Positions 50,000 to 61,727 are shown, counted from the first letter of the stretch. The stretch: 64,000 nt of DNA from Prinia subflava (GCF_021018805.1 NC_086259.1:6937501-7001500); one strand, 5' to 3'. Program-made: numbers and translations. Notes: a model not told the origin generated them from the sequence alone.

Positions 50000-52900
50000 C
50001 CCTAACATATCCACTGTGTATACACCACCTATAGAGGAATAATGGATGCTAAATCTAAGTTGTGCTTCCTACACTTATTTCATAGGAAATACAATTTTTT
50101 ATCTATTTTATCAATTTTCTAAAATTAATCTTTCCCTTTTTCATTATCAAATTTCAATCTTATATCATTTCCAGCACCACCCCAAGCCATTCTGGAGTTC
50201 TCGTTTACATCACTAGAGATTAATATTAGGTGTTTGTAAAAGGAGGATATTAGCTTCTCCCTTATACCTGTCAAAATTAATAACTTCTCTATCACAGATA
50301 ACTCCAGGTCAATATTAGATTCATAGATGTGGCCAGAAATAAAATGTATGGAAATATATCTCATTTATAAGTATCCAAAAAGGAGAAAAATAAAAAATTT
50401 AAAAAAAAAGAAAAGTGTTTTCATTATTGAAATTTAGACTGCAACTGTTCTAAAGATCAAAAGACTTTGAGGGCTGAACATATCTGCCATATGGCCTTAG
50501 CCTTTCAAATAGAAAACAAATTGGAGGTCAGCCCAGGGGAGAAGAGAGAAGTGAATTTTCTACAAGCAGGGCAAAGGAAGGCATCAGGATCGTCTTCCCA
50601 TTGTGTTTGTGTTTCTGTCTAAATGTATATTGTGGCCAGAAGAAAGGCTCCAGACATAAATGTTTGTTCAGTGATTGATGTAAATACTTGGGTGATGATT
50701 GATAATGGCTGTGTGTGGCAGATGTCACCTCCTGCATGGCTGATCCTCTGTGGTACCTCCTGATGCTGGGCTGATTTAAAGGGAGTAGCACGTTCAAAGT
50801 GACCATACTGCAGCAAGAATATCCTGTGCTCTTGGTCCAGCAGAGACCACGTGGATTATATTTGTTAATGAACCACACTGCTTTTTCCTAAAATCTACTG
50901 ATTTAAGAGCATCAGCAGACACAAAGCTCATTTGTGGCCTGGTGGAGGTAAAGAAGGTCTTGACCATCTCCTGTGGAGCACTCCTGACTTGCAGGACTCT
51001 CTCAAACTCCAGGCATGTTTGAGAGCTGTATCAGAGACATGGCCAGTGCTGAAGTGTGCCCTGTGCACTGGAGTTCAGCTGCTCTGTCAGAGTCCTTAAA
51101 CACAGACTGGGCCAGGTAACTTTCACACATCTGATGTGAACATAATTCTAATTTTGACTGGCTTTCCTGGCTTCCCAGCTGGCTGTCCCCATCTCAGCAC
51201 CGTGACCATGCCACAGAGGCAGAGCTCAAAGCCTTGCACACAGAGTGTGGGCTCAGGAGAGGAAGATGAAAAGAGCATTGCCAATGCAAAATCTATTTTT
51301 TACGTAGGTTTCAAGGGAGAAGGTGAGATAAATACATGCTGTGGGAATACAACAGAGGAGAAGCTGTATGAGTTATGCTTTTAGAAGTAAATAACATTGG
51401 AGCAAGTGATTTAAAGGTTGTTAAATGAATTTTCCCAACTATTTTATTCACTGTGATCAAAATTATATCAGTGATGTTCTTACTAATATATCCCATTTGG
51501 CTCAATAATCTTTTATTTGTAATTACAGGTGAAAAGGTCATTTTAAGAAAGCCTGCATGGGCTTCAAAGAATTATGCTGCTTTCACTTTGTTTTTATAAG
51601 CAATTGAGGATAGAGGGCAAAATTAACTAACGCTACTTTCTGTGAGAAAAATATTAAAACATCCTCAGTTCATATCCTCATTTGCCCAAAGGAGTTTTTG
51701 CTATTGCTCTTCTCCAGCCCCGGGCTGTGTGCACCGACTGCTCCCTGCAGCCGTGTGGGCAGCGTGGCACCCGCCGCCAACCTGCCCGTGGGGAAGCAGC
51801 ATCTCCTCCCCTTTCCTTCCTCATCTCAAACTCTGCATGACCCATAGTAAAATCCTTTTAACAAGGCTCCCTTCCTTGCCGACCCAGTTAAAACTCTGCA
51901 AAAATAAACACGAGCCGTTCTTTGTTTTTCCTGTGGCTTTGGGACCTGTTTCAAGCATGGAAAGCAGCAGTTCTACCTGGGTGTAAGGCACGGGGAAGGG
52001 AGAGCAAAACAGCCAGCTGGGAAAAGAGTTGTCTGTGACAGGAACACTGCCAGGGAGGGACATTTATATCTATATTCTTCTTGGGTGTCTTATGCTACAC
52101 AGCGATCACACGCTTGACCCCAAGCAAAGTTCTGGGCACGCAGAGGCATCGGAGGCGGTATGAACACGGAGTGTAAACACCACTCAGCTCCATGTGAGCC
52201 CATTTGTCTCCTTGTCTTCTGGATGCTGATGTACAATTTCCACAGAGGACCGGGTTTCTGCACATTCAAAATAAGAGAAACCCTCTTCACCAGCTGGTGA
52301 ATGCTGAAGGTCAAGTGCCAGCAGGGTGGTGGTGCCCAGGACCCAGGGACAGGTACCCGGCAGGCGGCACCGCTCGCTCCAGAGGCCCCTTTTGAACGGG
52401 AACATTCCTCCCTCTCAGCAGCACAGAGATGAAAAGCTGCATCTGTGTGAAGGGAAGCATTCCCTGACCCAGCTCACCACGTTTGGGTTTGAAGTGCTGT
52501 TTGTCACCACTAAGCACTCCTCTCCCCACCGAGGAGCGGTGTTTCTCCCCGGAATTGCTCTCTGCTTTAATAGGGTGTGAATGCTTGGAACAGCTACGGT
52601 GCAGTAATAATTGTTATTCGTGTTTGGCTCCTGCTGGGGAAACACAAAAGCTGCCACATGAACTTTTCTACTTGAAGATGATACCAACATGTATATTACT
52701 TCAAAAGATGGGGAATGTGTCTTTGTGACCTAACCTAGCTGAACTCACAAAAACAATGGCATCTCCTTCATTGGGAAGAGTAAAGTATTGAAACAGGACT
52801 CAGAGGAGATCAATTAATCAGCCCGTTCCCTCGTGTACAAACACAACCCTTAGACCTCAGTTCTGAGAGGTTTACACACACCTCTGCAAAAGCATTCCCC

Positions 52901-53619
52901 ACTGTAGTTGTTTTTCTTAACATTGGAAATTAGAAAAAGAAAAAAACCCATTGCTCCTTCAGTATCAATCTGCTCCAAATACTGGGCTAGGGCTGAGGAC
53001 CTACAAGTTTAACCTCTAGGTTCAGAGGACTTAGAAAGGGAGAGGAGAAGGAGGATGAGGAAGGCTGCATGTCTGATTTTGCACTGAGGTGAGGGCAGGG
53101 ACGGTCTCCCCATATGAGCAAGGTAGTGATGGAGAAAGAGGAATCTACACAGAAGGTGAGAACTGCAAAAAATTACAGATGGCTTTTAGCAGAGGTTTTC
53201 AAAAAAAAAGCAGTTGCCACCCACTCTGCTTCTTGGGCAGCCTGGAGACCCCCATCCCTCCCTCAGGGCTGTTTACAGGCCAGGTGGAGTGAGACTCAGC
53301 AACAAGTGAGAATAACCTGTCCATGAGAACATGGAAGATTTACAAGAGAAAAATGCTTCTGGCCATTAAAACAGGGAGATTTTGAAACATTCTTCCAAGA
53401 TAATCAGTTTTGAGATGCCTCCCATGCAGCTGATCATTGAGTTCAGTCTAACATTCTTTCAATATCAAGACCAGAGACTCCTTCTCATTCTGTCCTCTTC
53501 TGAGGGAGAAAAGGAGAAAAAAACCAAACAAATAATCTTCAACAAGTGAAATGGTTTTTTGGTGCATTTGATGGGCATTGTTGTGCAGGGCTAGGTGGGA
53601 GCTTTAAAAAAAATCTGCA
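50000..53619. other. Non-coding spacer with CpG-bearing patches at 51.7 and 52.1-52.4 kb
   Basis: Mostly unique DNA. At 51716-51800 there is a small patch with about seven CpGs (CCCCGGGC, CACCGACTG, CCCGCCGCC). At about 52100-52400 another mildly CpG-richer part holds GGAGGCGGTATG and GGTACCCGGCAGGCGGCACC. Neither is long enough to be called a CpG island and no transcript features are visible. Open frames on both strands lack motifs. Confidence 0.4.
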
Positions 53620-54110
53620 AATATTCATTCACATTTTTAAATGAATTTACTGCAACCACATTGATTTCCCCGTGGGATTTGCTTTCTGCACACTTTTGAG
53701 CAATCAAGTTTTACTGGGCAAATGTTTGCACAAGACAAATTTCAAAATTGCATGCAGAGACAGATTTTTTTGTCTTTTCATGCCAGACATGCTTGTAGGC
53801 TTCTCCAATGAACAGGCAGAAACAATATCATGTGATTTATCTGACCCATCACAACCAACGCACATACCTTGACTAACGAAGATCAGACACCCACAGTTGT
53901 TTGTGATCAAGACACAGAGTTGTTTTTTTAATTACAAAGCTATCCATCAGTAATTTCAAATAATAAGTAAATTGGAGGGAATTGTGATCTGTCTCCAGAT
54001 AGTCTGTGAGCAGAGAAAGCAGCTAAATTTGTTGAATAAATTATTCATTATGGATTATTCGCTCAGCTCTACTGCAATAGCAGTGACATTGTTTAATTTA
54101 ATAGCACATT
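53620..54110. promoter_or_regulatory. Candidate conserved noncoding DNA
   Basis: AT-rich, non-repetitive. At 53920-54110 it has TTTTTTTAATTACAAAGC, AATAAATTATTCATTATGG, TTATTCGCTCAGC and GTTTAATTTAATAGC. Homeodomain-like words are dense. Function is inferred only from texture. Confidence 0.3.
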
Positions 54111-55754
54111 AAGGGATCTTTTTCCTTACACAAATGAGTGCATTGCTCCCAGCAAGTTGACTCTTGAAGATGCAGTACTGGAAACCTGTGAGAGCAGCTA
54201 GCCCTGTCCAAGGCTTCAATTAGGTTTTGGGCAGAGAGGACCCTCATAACACAGCAGTGACAATATTTGGCTGCAGCCCTTGTGCAGGGATACAAACGTG
54301 CTTGACAGAACACAGGGCCATGCAAGTCCTGGATAAAGAACTAGAAACCAACCACTTCACTTTGAAATTGACTGTGCTTTGAGATGGATCTGAAAATAGC
54401 AAAGCCAAAAAGCCAGCTTTTATTCAGATCTCATCTGACCCTGGAGAAGGAAGCGCATTTTATCTGAACCCTGTAAAGTCTGGCTCCTTTTCCCATCCCC
54501 AGCCATGCTGGAGCTCAAAATCCACAGCCAAACTCAAGAAGAGTGAAACTCTCCCAGCTAAACCAGCCCTTTCTGAACAGCCACTGCAAGAGTATCTGTT
54601 GATTCTGTTGATTGTCTTGATTGTCCCTGGAGACAACATAAAGAATGGTGAATATTTGTATAGCTCATTTACAACTAATGACCTGCAGAGGAAACTCCCC
54701 CAGTGACTTTTTTTCCTCTGAGAAATTAAGATCTTCAAAGTCCCAAGGACCTACTGTACAAAGAGCTCCAAAACACTGTGACACACCAGCTCTGGCCATA
54801 TTTCTTGATCACTTTTGCAGATGTGGTTCTCCCAGACTCTCACTCTCCGTGACACCCAGGGCTGACGGGGGAGCATCATCTGCCACACACCCTGCAGCTC
54901 TGCCTGTGGACACTCAGCTCTGCCTCCACCCCTCTAACACCACTGCTGTCCTCCCTGCACACCCAGCACAGGTACAGCACAGCACCAGGATCACGTTTTG
55001 GAGCCTAATGCAGCCCATGGAAGTGAGGGTCGAGGGCTGGCCAGACACAGGCTGAGCCCATGGAATCCTTCATGCCACAAGTGGGGTGTTTGTGGGACCC
55101 TGATGTGAGTGCCACACACAGACACAGGGAAGGGCTCATGCAGGTGGGACAGATTAAAATTCGGCCACTGACGAGAGCAGGAAAGAAAATAAATAATGTA
55201 TACCTTTCATTTGGGTTTAGAATAGCTGAAAGAAGCCCTAGTGAGTGAATACATCAATGGAACTGCATTGCCCATTCATGGATGAGAAATGTCAGGTCTT
55301 AAAATACCCTGAATCTGCCCCAAATACAAACACACAGAGAAACACAGATGCATGCAGAGATCCCCGACCTGTTCTGATTTATCTCCTCTGCATTTTTGAT
55401 TCTGTGTGTTGTGTAAAAAAGGACACCCTGAGCAAAGACCTGTGGACAGCAGGTAGCGTGCTGCCTCCCAGGCAATTGTGTTACAGCAGACAAGAAGCAG
55501 ATTTCTGAGCCCTGTCAGACTGCCCTGCAGCACAGTGCATCTCCTGATGGCTGTGCCCAGTGCCCCTGGTGCCACAGGGCAGGCAGTGCCTGGGTGTCAC
55601 TGTGCTGCACTGTGCCAAAAGCAGGAGCAGCAGTCCCAGCCTGCTGGGCCCAGTGCAGCAAGGACAGGCACTCAAACACATGACTAAGGAAGGTCATGGC
55701 CATGCTGTGGCAGATCCTCAAGGAATATTCCACTCCTCCTGCAATTTTTTTCAG
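54111..55754. other. Non-coding spacer
   Basis: Unique, GC-richer from about 54780 to 55680, with overlapping open frames on both strands (136 codons plus at 54645-55055; 99 minus at 55276-55575) but no domain. Confidence 0.4.
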
Positions 55755-55796
55755 CTGGCATTATAATATATTATATAATATATATTTTTTTTTCAG
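55755..55796. repeat. AT dinucleotide-like run
   Basis: TTATAATATATTATATAATA followed by TATATTTTTTTTT. Low-complexity AT tract. Confidence 0.8.
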
Positions 55797-55870
55797 CATT
55801 GAAAACAAAGTGGAAAACCTTTAGTGGCCAGTTCAGGGTTCATATGTCTGTTACTTATGCATATATGTGC

Positions 55871-55919
55871 TATATATAGATAGATATCTGTATATCTAGA
55901 TCGAGATCGATAGATAGAC

Positions 55920-55962
<43 letters not shown>

Positions 55963-55972
55963 CAGACAGACA
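55871..55972. repeat. GATA/GACA simple-repeat array
   Basis: A TATATAGATAGATATCTG lead-in is followed by AGATCGAGATCGATAG and an uninterrupted GATA tract of ten full units (55921-55962). GACA units bound it on both sides (near 55917 and 55961-55972). Mixed GATA/GACA arrays are the type described as Bkm-like repeats in vertebrates. The minus-strand frame reads as Ile-Tyr-Leu-Ser repeats, an artefact. Confidence 0.95.
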
Positions 55973-56229
55973 CAACTATTGTATAGATTCCTGGTCAGTC
56001 ATTTCCTGCACTGCATTACAGCTACAAAACAGAAAGACAAGTGTGGTCAGAGAGTAAACTTCAAGAAAAGCCATAAGACACCTACCAATACCAAAATTTT
56101 AGAGAACAGAGAGAGTAATGCCACACAAATCTTTGAGTCCCAGCAGAGCCAGCAGCCTGTTCAAAGAGAATCCATCCATCCAGGCAGGTGCAGTCCTTCC
56201 TCCTTCCCTCCTTTAGTACAACTGTTTGT
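55973..56229. other. Non-coding spacer
   Basis: Unique sequence after the GATA array; nothing recognised. Confidence 0.4.
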
Positions 56230-56640
56230 TTCTTCAGGTATCGTATTTAATATGTACTATATATTATATTTCTATCTGTTAAGTTACAATCTTGCATCCG
56301 GTTTAGCCTATCCATAGGCAAGTTGCCCTGTTATGCCTCCAAGCATCCATACCATATCATTCTGCCTATAACCTTAAAATTGAAATGCCATGTCATATTT
56401 TCTACCATCCGTAGCAAGCGTTATCTTACCTTACATTCTATTATATCATCGTGCTTTCCTCCCTGCGTGATAAGCTGCCAATATTGTTTTGGCATGAGAA
56501 ATTTCCATCTCACACATCAGATGATCTCCATGACCTTTAAGCGAGTTGCCAGTAGGATAATTTACTCACATTGTTGTGACAAAATCATATCTCTTCTGCC
56601 CGGGTCACATGACATGATTGTTACATGATTTTTCCAAAAA
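56230..56640. promoter_or_regulatory. Candidate conserved noncoding element
   Basis: Non-repetitive block with repeated retention of CpG in AT-rich DNA: GGTATCGTATTTAATATG, GCATCCGGTTTAGCC, CATCCGTAGCAAGCGTTATC, CATCGTGC, CTGCGTGATAAGC, TTTAAGCGAGTTGCC, GCCCGGGTCACATGACATG. TCACATGA near 56604 is an E-box-like MITF/USF type site. A forward frame is open at 56323-56628 (101 codons) but has no domain. It is sharply different from the neighbouring GATA array. Confidence 0.4.
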
Positions 56641-58139
56641 TTATTAAATTTTGCACATTTTGGGGGTGGAAACCTCTGTGGAAAATTGAAATTACTAGAT
56701 TGCTTATCATTTCAATTAGCTACAAAGAGTTAAAAAGGTTACTTGCCACTACTTCACCCAAAGAGTACACCCCGAATTCCCACACTGCACATAACTCTCT
56801 TTAACTTCAGTCACTCTTCACTTTTTTTGCTTTAACTGCTCATCCTTTTGCAAGGAATGTTTTAATACAATCATCTTCGCAGTGTCTTGTATTAGCAGGA
56901 GGATGTGATCACAAATATCACATCCTTTTGGCATCTTTTTGGCTCTCTGTGCATAACAAAAATGTCAAACAGATTTTAATGAAAGGCTGCATGCTTGTGG
57001 GTATTGACAGTTTGACATAGAATCCTAATTTTCAGATGTCTTGTTCTCACTGTTTTTAACACAAATACTTGCAGGATAAGAGCAAGGCACCACAACTGCA
57101 GGGAGATGGTATTTATAGAATGTCCTCCTCTTCTCACTGGTTCTGCTCAGTAGCTCACCCAGTTTCTGTGGGGTTTGGCCTGAGAGTTTTTGTGGCTTGG
57201 CTGCAATCATGCCCAACCCCAGTTTAGAAACTAAACTATTTCTTTTCCTCACCCACAGCTCCTGGGCTCCTCCCTCCTGGGGCTGGGACGGGGCACAGCA
57301 GGCAGGGAAGAGGTGATGAGGGGGCCCATGGATGTCTCTGCAGGAAATGCACCCTCACATTCTGCCAGCTTCACTTCTCTGCTGGGCTGCAGGACCAGGA
57401 GAGACCTGGACAGCAGGGACCAGGAGAGGTCTGTGCACCAGGGTCCCTCGAGGAACCACGCACAAGGAACGCACATGAATGTATATTTGTGTTTATTTAT
57501 TTATTTAACTGCAGTTGGGCTTCCTCCTGCTGCTCTCTCTGTGCTGGAGTGAGTGACAGCTCTCTGTTTCACTGTAGAGAAAACGTCAGGACTTCATGGA
57601 AGGGGCGTGAGGCTGCCTCCATCATTTCACTCGAGTGGTTCCATCTCAAGCACCCCACATCGCTGACATCGGCCACTGCTGCACACCACTGAGAGGAGAT
57701 CACAGCAGCTCTCTGTTCAATGAGATATTAGAGAAAACAAAACTGAAAATTACAGCTGAGGAGCATCAGGAAATGCCAGCGGGTGAGATATTCTCCAAAG
57801 CTTTCCACAGGCAAAATTTTAAGGTTGTCATTATCTCTACCAGCCATGGCCATGGACTCCACCACCCTCTCACCACTAAAAATTCAGTTCCAGGACTTCC
57901 CTCCCCTCCATCCCACAGTGATGGGACAGTTACTCTTTCCTAGTTAGTGCCCTGTTCTCCCCATGTGCTATGCTGATTATTATTGTGTATTAGTGATGCC
58001 TCCCAGTTTCTCCTGCTGAGCAAGGTTTGTCACCAAGATCAGGTTGGAGGGCAATGGTGAGAGGCATCTGTCAACTTCTGCCTAGACCTGTGCTTTGTCT
58101 TTCAGCATGACCAGCCCCATCTCCCTCCCTTGTCTTGCT
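56641..58139. other. Non-coding spacer
   Basis: AT-rich then GC-richer (57250-57700) unique DNA. Open frames up to 102 codons with no motif. The part up to about 58140 may include unrecognisable LINE sequence next to the reverse-transcriptase fossil. Confidence 0.4.
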
Positions 58140-58345
58140 GTTCAGGTACTTATCTTGCCTTAATAATTTCCCACGTGGCACTTTATCAAATACTCTGCTG
58201 TGAGAGATGAGATCTATTTCATTTCTTTTATCTAGAAAATCAATGATCTTATCAAAGCAAGATACCAGGGGTTTTTTTTCTGACATAATCTGTGTTTGGT
58301 AAAGTTATGCAGCATTTTAGACCCTTTTTCCAATCCTTTGGTTAA
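58140..58345 (-). pseudogene. Decayed CR1/L3-type LINE reverse-transcriptase fragment
   Basis: On the minus strand one frame gives LHNFTKHRLCQKK (near 58275-58315). A neighbouring frame then gives SCFDKIIDFLDKRNEIDLIS followed by HSRVFDKVPRGKLLRQ (58160-58262). This matches the finger-palm part of CR1-group LINE reverse transcriptases: 'QHGFTKxxSCLTNLxxFxDxxxxxxDxxxxVDxxYLDFSKAFDxVxHxxLLxKL'. The catalytic-region DFSKAFD word has decayed to HSRVFDKV, a frameshift separates the two blocks, and neither the downstream YxDD box nor the endonuclease is present. It is therefore an old, dead, internal fragment, distinct from the two younger CR1 tails elsewhere in the window. Confidence 0.75.
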
Positions 58346-58615
58346 ATTACCATTTCTTCCAAACCAGCTTTGCACCCAGCAGATGAGCTCAGCAGCCTCA
58401 GTGCTGCTCCTCCAGCTCTGCACTGCTGCCCACATGGCCTCAAATCACTCCTGTGAGGGTCACCTTCCTCATACCCTTTTATGTACTTGGACAATAAAAT
58501 AGTTGCTTTTTTTATTAATTGCCAATTATATTCATTGGTGGGGTTTTATCCATCTCTGGTTGTCCTGTATCTCAGGCCTTCATCTCCTTCTCTTCCAATC
58601 TCCAAGTTATGCAAG
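58346..58615. other. Non-coding spacer
   Basis: Short unique stretch between the LINE fossil and the TATATC repeat. It could hold further LINE sequence that I cannot recognise. Confidence 0.35.
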
Positions 58616-58660
58616 TTATATCTATTTATATCTATATATCTACATCTATATCTATATCTG
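58616..58660. repeat. TATATC/TATC simple repeat
   Basis: Imperfect TATATC units (TTATATCTATTTATATCTAT, then ATATCTACATCTATATC). On the minus strand it is a GATATA array, related to the GATA array 2.7 kb upstream. Confidence 0.85.
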
Positions 58661-59165
58661 TAAGATAGCCTTGGGACATGATCTCTGTGCTGTTTCCACA
58701 AACCTTCTGCAGAGTCACACTCCGAAGAACAGGACACAAGCCCAGCTGGGTTTCAGAAAGCCAAGCCAACACTGTGATTTATTTTTTAAGGCAATTTAAC
58801 AAAGTTTGCATGGCTGTTGAAATGCTTAGTGCAGCTCTGCAAATAACACCAAAGAGAACGGATCAATGTAATGCCCTATTGACAAAGGCTGAACTATTAT
58901 ACATATATTTTGTACATTTTTATTGTGTTCATGTATGTTGATTCATAGCTGCTTTATCAATAAAAAAACACCTCACAAAGTTTTATACCATAACTGTCAC
59001 CAAAATTATTTATTACTAGGATAATAACAAATTTTATGTGGACTGAGATCCTTTGTGGTAAGATGTTGGACAATAAAAAGATAGACAGAATTTCCTGCTC
59101 TATGCAGAGCTGGCCCAAGGAAAGCTGCTAATTTCTCTCCACTTCTAGAATCCACAGGTGTGCAC
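58661..59165. other. Non-coding spacer
   Basis: AT-rich unique DNA; nothing recognised. Confidence 0.4.
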
Positions 59166-59213
59166 ACAGATATTTATAGATACAGATATGTCTATAGATA
59201 CAGATATCTATAG
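59166..59213. repeat. AGATA-rich direct repeat, period 18
   Basis: TATAGATACAGATAT occurs at 59175-59189 and again at 59193-59207, flanked by ACAGATATT and CTATAGG partial units. This is a small tandem duplication of GATA-type words. Confidence 0.8.
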
Positions 59214-60334
59214 GCACATTCAAGGTCACACAGGCACTTGTGTCAAACATTTGTAAAACTATTTCTTCCAAAAAAAAAAAAAGCATTTAAAGGCCTACAA
59301 CATGCTTAAAACAAGACAGATTCAAGAACCATGAATTTAAACACTTATCAAACTTGGAAGCCATTAATAGCCCCTCATCAATTATACCTCAGAAACAATT
59401 ACAGGGGACCAAATACTGCAGCCCTTGACTGAGCAGATCTCCCCTCCGGGTCACCAAGAGGGTTGCTCAATTAAAGGCTGCAGAATTTGGTGCAAATTTA
59501 GCAATTTCTGTGTTGTGGTGCCCATTTTCCCAGCAGAGACTTTGGTGCTGGAGGCCCCCAGAGCAATCCTGTGCCCCAGCGTGGCTGCTGGGCGTGGGGA
59601 GCCTCCCCTCTCTGCCTTTCCATTCCTGCACAAAACAAACAGCAGAACTTTTTTCCTGCCCATAGAACAGTCAAGGTTTAGGTAGGAACTGTGCAAAATT
59701 AAACCCCTTGGAATATTTATTAAAATCTGCTTGCTTCATTTTACCAAAATGTACCACAAACTTCCAAAGGGAGAAAGCCTCAACTTCTGAATGTAAAAAA
59801 GATGTAAATATATTCCTGGTAAACCTGACCTCTGTGAGCTATACAAAATGGCTATAGTCTTGTGTTTCAAAGATATTCTTCCTTGAAAAATATCCATTGT
59901 TATGGCATTTCCTTGACTAAGTAGAAATAACAGAGGTTATGCTTCAGCTGTACACAACAATATTATTTCTTTTAATATATAAATGTGCCAAAAGGGATGT
60001 ATATAAAAAACACTGATAGAGTTCCTAGAGCTGTTCTCTGCTTCCTATTGTTACAAACAATAATTTGAGGAGAGGAGAAAAAAAATCCCACAAAGAAGGA
60101 TTTCAGCTTAACACGAGCAATACTCCTCCTGCACATCTTTCCTTTTATGCAGTTTTGTTTCAGTGATTTGAGCATGTTCTAATTTTGTCATTCAAGCCAT
60201 CTGACTTTCACTGCTCTATACAAACAAAACCTAATTTAGTCTGAGATGTTTTAAGTCATAACAATGACGGATGGCCAAGGTTCAGGTGTGCTAGAATATT
60301 TAAATACCTAGTCTATATTTTCCTGATATAAAGA
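59214..60334. other. Non-coding spacer
   Basis: Unique DNA; GC-richer near 59430-59680 with opposing open frames of about 80 codons. The phrase CAAGGTCACACAGGCA near 59221 recalls the MIR SINE core but is too short to call. Confidence 0.35.
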
Positions 60335-60490
60335 CAGGCAGCTTTTTGTACTCTGATTAATTATGATTTTGTGTCTGAAAAAAATAGCTCTTTCTATTCT
60401 ACATTATTAATTGGTTATTTAATTAGGGATTCTGGTAGCTTCAGATGTTGGATAGCTAAAATTGTGCTGTGGTTAAAAAAAATAAAATAA
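60335..60490. promoter_or_regulatory. Homeodomain-motif cluster
   Basis: Within 150 bases there are GATTAATTATGATT (near 60354), ACATTATTAATTGG (near 60401) and TTTAATTAGGGATTC (near 60418), each with a TAATTA-type core, in non-repetitive AT-rich DNA. Such clusters are typical of developmental enhancers, but also arise in AT-rich DNA. Confidence 0.35.
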
Positions 60491-60759
60491 AAAAAAGACT
60501 AGCTCCATACTGTTGCCTTTTTGTATCTTATGAAGGTCACAATAAGATGTGATTGTTTGGCACAGCAGCAGTGAATTATGCCACCCAGACAAGCTTTTAA
60601 CCTATGTGCCTTCACTCTGAGTGAGACACACAGGGATGTGCTCTCTTTAAACAGTTCTCTATTGAAGAGGATTCAATCACCATAATGAATCTGAGGCCAG
60701 GCAGCAATCTTCTTCACTGAAAGAATTTCTAAAAGATTGTAGAATTTGTAAAACGAACA
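60491..60759. other. Non-coding spacer
   Basis: Unique sequence between two regulatory-looking blocks. It may belong to one larger conserved region. Confidence 0.3.
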
Positions 60760-61290
60760 GCTCACAGACTAAATGGCTGTGTGGGTGAATCAATTATTGC
60801 AGGGCTCGCAGTAGTCATAATATTTAGTACATATCATAGAGTGTTTCAGGTACAATAAGATATGCTAGTTTTTTTCCCATTCCTGATTGAAAGTGGTATG
60901 TGCTCCACCAACTTAAGTCAATCTTCAGGATCTAGTTAGAACTAGTATTAAGTCAATAAAAAAATCCATCTGCAGCTGTGGTGCATGTACAGGATCCGAA
61001 GGGCTCACATTGCAAAACAGTAATTGTATTAAAACGTGCACCACCGAGCTGCTCGCCGGGAAAACACATGATGTATCGTGAAACACAAAACATATCAGGG
61101 CTGGAATATTTTTAGAGGTAGAGTAGGGCCAATGCTGAACAGCTTCCTTATTAATACAATAATTATTTTATTTTGACAGCGCCATTTATAACCATATAGT
61201 CTGTGTCCAGCTACCCATATTTCCATTAATCAATGGATTTGAAGACAACTGTCATCATTTCATTTTATTATGACTTATAGGTTCATTGCA
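60760..61290. promoter_or_regulatory. Long candidate conserved enhancer block
   Basis: Over 500 bases of non-repetitive AT-rich DNA with retained CpGs (GGCTCGCAGTAG, GATCCGAAGG, AAACGTGCACCACCGAGC, TGCTCGCCGGG, TATCGTGAAAC, GACAGCGCC). Site-like words include GTGAATCAATTATTG, TTATTTTGACAGCGCC (TALE-type TGACAG beside ATTA words), TTAATACAATAATTATTTT and CCATTAATCAATGG; the last is a perfect 14-bp palindrome (about 61222-61235). This is one of the strongest enhancer-like blocks by eye. Conservation is untested. Confidence 0.45.
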
Positions 61291-61727
61291 GTTCACTTAG
61301 AAGTTACTATGAGCAAGACACTGGTGGGCAAGAACCAGACCTTTGTGGGCTCCAAGTGCTCGTGCCTGGCACTGGTCTGCAGGGACTGGGGGCACTGGGA
61401 CCAGCTGGGATGCCCAGGGGGCACCAGGATGGTTGCTGGAGAGGGGCCAAGGCTGTGCTGGTTGATTAAAAACCTTGAGCACTTCAGCTCACAGGTAGGA
61501 CATGCAAACCCCCCCAAGCTCTCAGTGGGATGATGCTGGGATGCTCTGGGGGAAAATGGGATGGGCACGATTTGGCCTTGAGAGAGGAAGCATTTCTGCC
61601 ATATTCCAAAGCCACCAGAGCACAGATCCAAAGAACCTCAGGTCACTTCTCAGCTCTGCAGCCTGGCCACGAGTCTGCAGCACCCATCTGTGAGCAAACA
61701 GGGACCCCCAGCTCTGCGGTGTGACCA
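61291..61727. other. GC-rich spacer
   Basis: GC-rich unique tract bearing the CTCF-like word. Opposing open frames (up to 112 codons minus) have no motif. Confidence 0.4.
61411..61424 (+). promoter_or_regulatory. CTCF-like motif
   Basis: TGCCCAGGGGGCAC contains the full CCAGGGGGCAC core of the CTCF consensus on the plus strand, with an imperfect upstream part. It has the same orientation as the candidate near 4355. Confidence 0.35.

Noticed and set aside
56323..56628. 101-codon forward open frame in the CpG-retaining block
   Set aside because: No domain or splice context; the block is better explained as noncoding.
59205..59240. MIR SINE core-like phrase CAAGGTCACACAGGCA
   Set aside because: Only about 14 bases match and the rest of the core is absent; likely chance.
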